In this document: piece after piece, positions 58,342 through 64,000 of the stretch
How the letters are laid out: the number at the start of each line of letters is the position of its first letter
How positions within the stretch are numbered: the first letter of the stretch is position 1
Source: Micromonospora lutea
GTDB taxonomy: Bacteria; Actinomycetota; Actinomycetes; Mycobacteriales; Micromonosporaceae
Assembly: GCF_016863535.1 (NCBI RefSeq)
Contig: NZ_BOPB01000016.1
Span: 95,402 to 159,401, forward strand
Reading direction: 5' to 3'
Length of the DNA: 64,000 bases
Notes under the pieces: generated by a model
Databases searched by the model: none
Told to the model about the DNA's origin: nothing
What the model saw: only the letters and a program-made list of their open reading frames with translations
Made by a program: the position numbers and the translations under genes

Positions 58342-59742
58342 GTGCAGAGCTACTGGAGCCAGCTGGCCCTGGTCGCAGTCCTGATCGTGCTGAACGCGAT
58401 CTTCGCGGGCAGCGAGCTGGCGCTGGTGTCGTTGCGCGACAGCCAGGTCCAGCGGCTGGAACGCACCGGGCGTACCGGCCGGGTGCTGGCCCGGCTTGCC
58501 CGCGACCCCAACCGCTTCCTGGCCACCATCCAGATCGGCATCACGCTGGCCGGGTTCCTCGCCTCCGCCGCCGCTGCGGTGTCGCTGTCGCAGCCGCTGG
58601 TTCCGCTGCTGGACGGCGTCCTCGGCCGGGCCGCCGGCCCGGTGTCCGTGGTGCTGGTCACGTTGGTGCTGACCTTCGTCACCCTGGTCTTCGGCGAACT
58701 GGCCCCGAAACGGATCGCCATGCAGGTCCCGGAGCGGTGGGCGCTGCTCGTCGCCCGCCCACTGGATCTGCTCGCCACCCTCACCCGGCCGGTCGTCTGG
58801 GTGCTCGGTGCCACCAGTGACCTGGTGGTGCGGCTGTTCGGGCTGGACCCCAAGCCTGAGCGCGACGAGATCAGCCCGGACGAACTGCGGGACATCGTGG
58901 CCGGCCACCACGGCTTCACCAAGGAGCAGCAGACCATCATCGCCGGTGCCGTGGAGATCGCCGAGCGGCGGCTACGGGCGGTGCTGGTGCCGAGGTTGCA
59001 GGTCTTCTGTCTGGACAGCGGCACCACGGCAGAGGCCGCCCGCCTCGTGCTGGCCGCCTCCGGTCACTCCCGCGCGCCGGTGGTACGTCACGGCGGCCTG
59101 GACGACTCGGTCGGCGTCATCCACCTGCGGGACCTGGTCGGCGTCGGTGAGGACCAGCCGGTCGACGAGTACGCCCGCCCGCCGCTGCTGCTGCCGGACT
59201 CGGTGCCGGTGGTCGACGCGCTGCGCCGGTTCAAGGCGGAACGCCAGCACATGGCCCTGGTCGTCGACGAGCGCGGTGCTGTCGAGGGCATCGTCACCCT
59301 GGAAGACATCCTTGAGGAGATCGTCGGGGAGATCTACGACGAAACCGACCGGGACGTCGGTGAGGTACGCGCCGACGCCGACGGGTCGCTGCTGCTGCCG
59401 GGGACGTTTCCCATCCACGACCTGTCCGACATCGGCGTGGACCTGCCCGGGCGTCCGGACGGCGACTACACCACCGTGGCCGGGCTGGTCCTGGCCGGTC
59501 TCGGCCGGATACCCACCGCCGGGGAGCATCTCACCGTCGACGGCTGGCGACTGGAGGTGACCCTCGCCGACGACCGGGTGGTCTCCGGCGTACGGCTGCG
59601 CCGCGCGGCAGCGGCAGCCGAGGATCCGGACGCGCCCGAGGCAGCCGCTCCGGACGACGCCGACGCACCCGAGGCGCAGCCGGACGACCCGTCGGACACC
59701 CCGACCGACGCCCCGTCGCTGCTGGACGGCACCCGACGCTGA
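58342..59742 (+). CDS. CNNM/CorC-type hemolysin-family membrane protein
   Basis: 466 residues. An N-terminal DUF21 domain with three or four transmembrane helices (NAIFAGSELALVSL, GITLAGFLASAAAAVSLSQP, LTFVTLVFGELAPKRIA), a CBS pair (about 205-325; VFCLDSGTTAEAARLVLAAS, ALVVDERGAVEGIVTLEDIL) and a CorC_HlyC domain. A Pro/Asp/Ala-rich tail of about 45 residues follows. The family exports or senses Mg2+/Co2+. GCGAGGGAG precedes the GTG. Its stop is one base from the stop of the convergent PRC gene. Confidence 0.9.
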   Translation: MQSYWSQLALVAVLIVLNAIFAGSELALVSLRDSQVQRLERTGRTGRVLARLARDPNRFLATIQIGITLAGFLASAAAAVSLSQPLVPLLDGVLGRAAGPVSVVLVTLVLTFVTLVFGELAPKRIAMQVPERWALLVARPLDLLATLTRPVVWVLGATSDLVVRLFGLDPKPERDEISPDELRDIVAGHHGFTKEQQTIIAGAVEIAERRLRAVLVPRLQVFCLDSGTTAEAARLVLAASGHSRAPVVRHGGLDDSVGVIHLRDLVGVGEDQPVDEYARPPLLLPDSVPVVDALRRFKAERQHMALVVDERGAVEGIVTLEDILEEIVGEIYDETDRDVGEVRADADGSLLLPGTFPIHDLSDIGVDLPGRPDGDYTTVAGLVLAGLGRIPTAGEHLTVDGWRLEVTLADDRVVSGVRLRRAAAAAEDPDAPEAAAPDDADAPEAQPDDPSDTPTDAPSLLDGTRR

Positions 59743-59743
59743 G

Positions 59744-60058
59744 TCAGCCCCCGGCGGCCCGGCCGGAGCCGGGCGGGCCGGGGCGTGGCGGACCCAACCG
59801 CACCCGGTGCAGCGGCACCTGCCTGGTGCTCCGACCGAGCATCCGGGCCAGCGCACGGATCGCCCACGGGCCCGACGGGTGTCGTTGCGGACCGATCAGC
59901 CGCCCACTCATCCGGCCGTACCAGTGCCGCGTGACGACCAGGTCGGTCAGCCGCAGCGGGCCGTCGACGGGGCCGCGCAGCACCAGGTCCACCACCCGAC
60001 CCAACCGGCGGCCCTGATGGTCGTACGCGGTCCGGCCCAGCAGCTCACCCGCTCGCAC
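59744..60058 (-). CDS. PRC-barrel-like protein 2
   Basis: 104 residues. GELLGRTAYDHQGRRLGRVV and DLVLRGPVDGPLRLTDLVV match the start of a PRC barrel; a Pro/Arg/Gly-rich end is disordered. GTG 60058 lies inside the end of the previous PRC gene (14-nt overlap). It is the last gene of the Nramp operon. Confidence 0.65.
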   Translation of the reverse strand: MRAGELLGRTAYDHQGRRLGRVVDLVLRGPVDGPLRLTDLVVTRHWYGRMSGRLIGPQRHPSGPWAIRALARMLGRSTRQVPLHRVRLGPPRPGPPGSGRAAGG

Positions 60059-60425
60059 GGTCGGCCCCCGGAATCCGGCCGATCAGGTTCCGGCGCAACC
60101 ATTCCTCCACCGGCGAGGTGGGCAGCTCGTCGGCGCTCACCCGCAGCCACACCGCACTGTCGACCCGCATGACCAGGGCGTACGGGATGCGCAGCGGCGC
60201 CATCGGTCGATCCGTGACGAACCGCTCGGCGGTCAGCACCAGCATCCGCCCCAGCCGACCGCCGACCCGCTGTCCGAGCACACCTGGTCCGCTGAGCAGC
60301 GACCGCAGGTACGGCACCCCGTCCGCGTCGAACCCGAACTCCACGTCGTCGACCTTGCCGATCAACCGCCCGTCGCGGTCGACGAGTTGCCGGTCGAGTA
60401 GCTCCTGGCTGACCTGGATCCTCAC
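60045..60425 (-). CDS. PRC-barrel protein 1
   Basis: 126 residues. LLDRQLVDRDGRLIGKVDDV and FGFDADGVPYLRSLLSGPG are typical of a PRC barrel; the middle contains LRIPYALVMRVDSAVWLRV. GTG 60425 overlaps the transporter stop (GTGA). Its gene position suggests a regulatory or accessory role for the transporter. Confidence 0.75.
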   Translation of the reverse strand: MRIQVSQELLDRQLVDRDGRLIGKVDDVEFGFDADGVPYLRSLLSGPGVLGQRVGGRLGRMLVLTAERFVTDRPMAPLRIPYALVMRVDSAVWLRVSADELPTSPVEEWLRRNLIGRIPGADRASG

Positions 60426-61648
60426 TGGCCCATCCTCGTACCGATCGCCAGCGGCACGGCGACGATCGAGGCGGCGAGGATGACCACCAGCAGCACCGCG
60501 CCCAGCAGGTTGAGTGCGCGACCGTTGACCCGGTCGCCCAGGTAGGTGCGGTCGTTGGCGACCACCAGGATCGGCAGGTAGGTCAGCGGCAACGCCACCG
60601 CACTGATGATCAGCATGTACTCGGTGAGGGTCACCGGATCGACCGTGGTGAGCAGCAGGAGCACCCCGAGAAGCACACTGACCAGCAGCACCGTGTGGAA
60701 GCGGGCCGCCTCACGCGGGCTGACCCGTTTGCCCCACTGCCAGCCGAAATACTGCGCGGCAGCGTACGCGGCGGACAGGCCGGTCTCCAGCGCGGCGCCG
60801 AAGGTGACCGCGAAGAACGCCAATGCGGCCACCGCCAGGCCGACCCCACCGAAGGCCAGCACCACCGGATGCGCGACCTGGTCGAGACTGTCCACCGACA
60901 GCCCGGCGGGACGCAGCACCACGGCCGCCGTGGCGATCAGCGACAGGGCGAGGAAGCCGCCGATCGGAAAGCCGACCAGCACGCTGAAGCGGGCGTCGGC
61001 CAGGTCGTTGACGCTCCAGCGTTCCTCGACCCCGCCGGAGGAGAAGAAGAAGACCTCGTACGGGCTGACCGTCGAGGCGAACAACGCCACCGCGACGAAC
61101 CAGTACGCCCCCCACCCCTGGCCGGAGTCGTCGGGTGCCACGGCGCCGCGGCCGAGCGCCGCCCAGTCGGTCGGCAACCAGAACAGGGCGACGGCGAAGA
61201 CCACCAGAGCGAGCCCGGCCAGCCCGAAGACCCGCTCCATCACCGGGAACCGCATCCGCCACAGCACCAGCCAGACCGCGATCCCCGCCACCGGCACCCA
61301 GAGCAGGTAGGGCACCCCGGTGGCCAGCCGCAACGCCAACGCGACCCCGCCCAGTTCGGCGGCCAGGGTGATCACCGTCACCAGGTAGGACGCCACCAGG
61401 TTCACCAGTGCCATCCGCGCGCCGAGCCGCTCCCGGATCAGGTCGAACACCGCCCGGCCGGTCACCGCCGCGATGCGTCCGGCCATTTCCGCGTACGCGC
61501 AGATGGCGACGACCCCGAGCAGCAGCACCCAGGCGTGCGCCATGCCGAAGCGGGCACCAGCCTGGCCGGCGGCGACCAGGTCGCCGATGTCGACGAAGCC
61601 GCCGACCGCCGACAGGATGCCGAGCGTGGCGGCGAGGAGCTTCCTCAC
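60422..61648 (-). CDS. Nramp-related divalent metal transporter with altered metal site
   Basis: 408 residues, 11 predicted transmembrane helices, Nramp fold. The TM1 motif that is DPGN in Mn/Fe transporters reads DIGD here (VGGFVDIGDLVAAGQAGARFG region), and the TM6 motif usually MPH is SPY (ALFASTVSPYEVFFFSSG). The methionine that favours soft transition metals is therefore absent. Nramp-related Mg2+ transporters also depart at these sites, so Mg2+ or another hard cation is a reasonable guess. GTG start; followed by two overlapping PRC-barrel genes. Confidence 0.83.
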   Translation of the reverse strand: MRKLLAATLGILSAVGGFVDIGDLVAAGQAGARFGMAHAWVLLLGVVAICAYAEMAGRIAAVTGRAVFDLIRERLGARMALVNLVASYLVTVITLAAELGGVALALRLATGVPYLLWVPVAGIAVWLVLWRMRFPVMERVFGLAGLALVVFAVALFWLPTDWAALGRGAVAPDDSGQGWGAYWFVAVALFASTVSPYEVFFFSSGGVEERWSVNDLADARFSVLVGFPIGGFLALSLIATAAVVLRPAGLSVDSLDQVAHPVVLAFGGVGLAVAALAFFAVTFGAALETGLSAAYAAAQYFGWQWGKRVSPREAARFHTVLLVSVLLGVLLLLTTVDPVTLTEYMLIISAVALPLTYLPILVVANDRTYLGDRVNGRALNLLGAVLLVVILAASIVAVPLAIGTRMGQ

Positions 61649-61741
61649 GTCGGCGGTGCGGGCTCGGTCATCGACGCGACGATAACGCCGCGAAAGCCGC
61701 TATCTACCCAAAACCGTCTCGGCTCCGGTCAGGCGACCCGC

Positions 61742-62137
61742 TCAGTCGACATCCGGATAGAGGTTCTGCAGGCGGACCTGGCCGCGGGCGACCAGTTGCG
61801 CGTCCGCATCCGTGATCTCCACCTGCCACAGCTGCTGGCTACGCCCCCGGTGCACCGGGGTGGCGACGGCGACCAGCTCACCCTCGCGTACGGCGCGCAG
61901 GAAGTCGGTCTGGTTGGACACGCCGACCACCTGCCCGCGCTCACCCAGCCAGACCCCGGCCCCCAGGCTCGCGGCCGTCTCCACCACCGAGCAGTGCACC
62001 CCGCCGTGCAGGATGCCGTACGGCTGGTGCAGCTCCGGGCGAGCCCGCCAGCGGATCGCGACCCGGTCCCCGCTGATCTCGTCCAACTCCAGCCCGAGCA
62101 GGGCGAAGAAGCCACGCGACATCATCGACACGTCCAC
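61742..62137 (-). CDS. PaaI-type hotdog thioesterase
   Basis: 131 residues. HQPYGILHGGVHCSVVETAA is the hotdog active-site helix, followed by GVSNQTDFLRAVREGELVA and the typical WQVEITDADAQLVARGQVRL. It hydrolyses acyl-CoAs of unknown nature. GTG 62137 is chosen because GGAGG lies 5 nt upstream; longer in-frame GTGs at 62149 and 62143 overlap it. Divergent from tyrS. Confidence 0.85.
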   Translation of the reverse strand: MDVSMMSRGFFALLGLELDEISGDRVAIRWRARPELHQPYGILHGGVHCSVVETAASLGAGVWLGERGQVVGVSNQTDFLRAVREGELVAVATPVHRGRSQQLWQVEITDADAQLVARGQVRLQNLYPDVD

Positions 62138-62229
62138 GGTCACCTCCACGATCTTGGAACTGCCAGCCTAGTGCCGGCGTCTTCCGCCGGAACCCGGTAG
62201 GGCGGGAGCGGGTTGATGGGGGACAATCG

Positions 62230-63522
62230 GTGACCGTGACCGACAGCAACCTCCCGCCGGTCCGGCGGGACGCCCTCACGGATGACCTGCGCTGGCGGGG
62301 CCTGATTCAGGACTCCACCGACCCGGATGAGCTGCGCACGCTGCTCGACGGTCCGGGAGCCGTCTTCTATGTGGGCTTCGACCCGACCGCGCCGAGCCTG
62401 CACGCGGGCCACCTGATGCAGGTCATCACCGCCCGTCGCCTCCAACTCGCCGGGCACCGGCCGTTGCTGCTGGTCGGGGGCGCGACCGGGCAGATCGGCG
62501 ACCCGAAGGAGAGCGCGGAGCGGACGCTCAATTCACCGGAGGTGGTGGCGAGCTGGGTTCAGCGGATCCGCGACCAGCTCGCACCCTTCGTGTCGTACAC
62601 CGGGGATCACGCCGCCCGCCTGGTCAACAACCTGGACTGGACCGGCGAGATGTCGGTGGTGGAGTTCCTGCGCGACGTCGGCAAGCACTTCCCGGTCAAC
62701 CGGATGCTGGCCCGCGAGGTGGTCCGGGCCCGGCTGGAGAGCGGGATCAGCTTCACCGAGTTCAGCTACCAACTGCTGCAGGCCAACGACTTCTTCGAGC
62801 TGCACCGGCGGTACGGCTGCCAGCTCCAGTTCGGTGGCTCGGACCAGTGGGGCAACATCACCGCCGGAGTCGACTACGTCCGGCGACGCGGCCAAGGGCC
62901 GGTGCAGGCGTTCACCACCCCGTTGGTGACCAAGGCGGACGGCTCGAAGTTCGGCAAGACCGAGGGTGGGGCGATCTGGCTTGACCCCGAGATGACCAGC
63001 CCGTACGCCTTCTACCAGTTCTGGATCAACGTCGACGATCGCGATGTGGGCCGCTACCTGCGCTACTTCAGCTTCCGTTCCCGCGAGGAGTTGGAGGAGT
63101 TGGAGAAGGAGGTCGCGGAGCGGCCGGCGTCCCGAGCGGCGCAACGCGCTCTCGCCGAGGAGCTGACCACCCTGGTGCATGGTGAGCGGGAGATGGCTCA
63201 GGTGGTCGCCGCCAGCCAGGCCCTGTTCGGCCGGGGATCGTTGGACGACCTGTCCGTGGTGACGCTGCGCGCCGCCCTCACCGAGGCCGGTCTGGTACGC
63301 CTCGACGAACTCCCGGAGGTGGCCGCCCTGTTCAAGGAGTCCGGCCTGGTGCCCAGCATGAAGGAGGCCCGGCGGGTGATTGCCGAAGGCGGCGCCTACG
63401 TCAACAACAGCCGGGTCGTCGCAGCGGACGCGGTGGTCTCGCCAGCGGACCTGCTGCATGACAGGTACCTCGTGCTGCGTCGGGGCAAGCGGTCCTTCGC
63501 CGGGGTGGAACTCACCTCCTGA
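62230..63522 (+). CDS. tyrS: Tyrosyl-tRNA synthetase
   Basis: 430 residues. Class I signatures are HAGHLMQ (HIGH) and KFGKTEGG (KMSKS equivalent); GFDPTAPSLHAG, NLDWTGEMSVVEFLRDVGKH, FGGSDQWGNITAGVDYVRR and a C-terminal S4 domain (PSMKEARRVIAEGGAYVNN) complete it. GTG 62230 follows GGGGGA by 7 nt; GTG 62236 is possible. A strong terminator follows. Confidence 0.96.
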   Translation: MTVTDSNLPPVRRDALTDDLRWRGLIQDSTDPDELRTLLDGPGAVFYVGFDPTAPSLHAGHLMQVITARRLQLAGHRPLLLVGGATGQIGDPKESAERTLNSPEVVASWVQRIRDQLAPFVSYTGDHAARLVNNLDWTGEMSVVEFLRDVGKHFPVNRMLAREVVRARLESGISFTEFSYQLLQANDFFELHRRYGCQLQFGGSDQWGNITAGVDYVRRRGQGPVQAFTTPLVTKADGSKFGKTEGGAIWLDPEMTSPYAFYQFWINVDDRDVGRYLRYFSFRSREELEELEKEVAERPASRAAQRALAEELTTLVHGEREMAQVVAASQALFGRGSLDDLSVVTLRAALTEAGLVRLDELPEVAALFKESGLVPSMKEARRVIAEGGAYVNNSRVVAADAVVSPADLLHDRYLVLRRGKRSFAGVELTS

Positions 63523-63550
63523 TCGCCGCGCGGCTGGTGTGACGCGCGAC

Positions 63551-63600
63551 GCGTCCGGCGGATTTGACGATCAATCCGCCGGGCGCGTAACTTTCTCTCT
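63551..63600 (+). terminator. tyrS terminator
   Basis: GCGTCCGGCGGATT (63551-63564) pairs with AATCCGCCGGGCGC (63573-63586), 14 bp with one G-T pair, 8-nt loop, followed by a T-rich stretch (GTAACTTTCTCTCT). Confidence 0.85.
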
Positions 63601-63728
63601 GCCAGCGCGGAACGGACGAAACAGGTCGAAGACCTCAGGCCGGAGCGCAGGTAGACCTTCCGGGTCGGGTGGCTGTTGGTCACTGTGGTCCGGACCGGGC
63701 GGTGCCCCAGATTCGTCGGGAGGCGGAT

Positions 63729-63757
63729 TTGGCGGGGCGAGACCGACCGAGTATGGT
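63729..63757 (+). promoter_or_regulatory. Upstream promoter of the right-edge transcript
   Basis: TTGGCG (63729-63734), 17 nt, TATGGT (63752-63757). It is about 170 nt before the stronger promoter downstream. Confidence 0.45.
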
Positions 63758-63899
63758 TGACGACCGGCAGGGCCCCAGGCGCGCTTGCGGGAGACCGCAG
63801 CGGCTGGCCTGCCAAAACCACGACCGGAACCGGCGCAAGTCGGCATGGTCATGGTGCCCGGAGAAATGGTAGAAGCGTGACAAAGCGGTACGAGCCGGT

Positions 63900-63928
63900 T
63901 TGACACGGTGGAAACCACCGGGTAACGT
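63900..63928 (+). promoter_or_regulatory. Strong promoter, probably of an rRNA operon
   Basis: Perfect TTGACA (63900-63905), 17-nt spacer, TAACGT (63923-63928), start about 63935. The downstream stretch to 64000 has no ribosome-binding site or open frame and looks like an rRNA leader; the position after tyrS also fits. The spacer holds a perfect inverted repeat CGGTGG-AAA-CCACCG (63906-63920). The 16S gene itself is outside the window. Confidence 0.65.
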
Positions 63929-64000
63929 AGTAAAAGTGCCCGGTGCGGTTGTGGTCGGGTGTGGTGCCCCAAACGTGGTTTCCTTGGTGAGGCTGGGTTT

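Overview
The window is a contiguous piece of a high-GC actinobacterial chromosome. The GC content, the gene order (rpe - ribDE/BA/H - hisEG; infC-rpmI-rplT - pheST; argCJBDFRH; tyrS followed by an rrn-type promoter), the many GTG starts, the four-base ATGA/GTGA overlaps and the many leaderless starts (TANNNT about 6 nt before ATG/GTG) all point to Micromonosporaceae (Micromonospora/Salinispora-like). The assignment rests on recognised gene content and not on any database search.

Layout. 1-9.6 kb: start of a lipoprotein gene, rpe, a response regulator with a degenerate GGDEF domain, an FMN riboswitch, the riboflavin genes ribD-ribE-ribBA-ribH, a solute-binding lipoprotein on the other strand, hisE-hisG, a DMT-type transporter and a PH-domain membrane protein. 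9.6-16 kb: infC (rare ATC start) - rpmI - rplT, a SpoU/TrmH methyltransferase and pheS-pheT. 16-19.3 kb: a three-gene nucleotide-sugar/glycosyltransferase module. 19.3-26.7 kb: the arginine operon argC-J-B-D-F-R-H, with argG absent and candidate ArgR boxes in front of argC.

26.7-42 kb is accessory. It holds a small HTH protein and a divergent HTH-STAND(NB-ARC)-TPR regulator. A secreted cell-wall module follows: two small exported proteins flanking a Tat-exported protein with two amidase domains and several peptidoglycan-binding repeats. Next is a minus-strand cluster of small helical proteins, unknown proteins and DUF397 genes, with an XRE/DUF5753 regulator. That cluster shows segmental duplication, two single-base frameshifts and recombination remnants. 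The last part is a translationally coupled operon of a DivIVA-domain protein, a small unknown protein and a 674-residue protein with two DnaJ-type cysteine clusters.

42-49.5 kb: an ABC-2 exporter (ATPase and two permeases) divergent from a NarL-type two-component system, the whole flanked by an imperfect direct repeat; a 3-methyladenine DNA glycosylase; and a luciferase-like monooxygenase coupled to an FMN reductase. 49.5-57 kb: two tandem universal stress proteins, a P-type cation ATPase and pyruvate phosphate dikinase, a gene set reminiscent of actinobacterial dormancy/hypoxia regulons. 57-62 kb: an acetyltransferase, a membrane protein with an acetyltransferase-like tail, a CNNM/CorC protein, and an operon of an atypical Nramp transporter with two PRC-barrel proteins. 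62-64 kb: a thioesterase, tyrS with a strong terminator, and a promoter region of ribosomal-RNA type that runs off the right edge.
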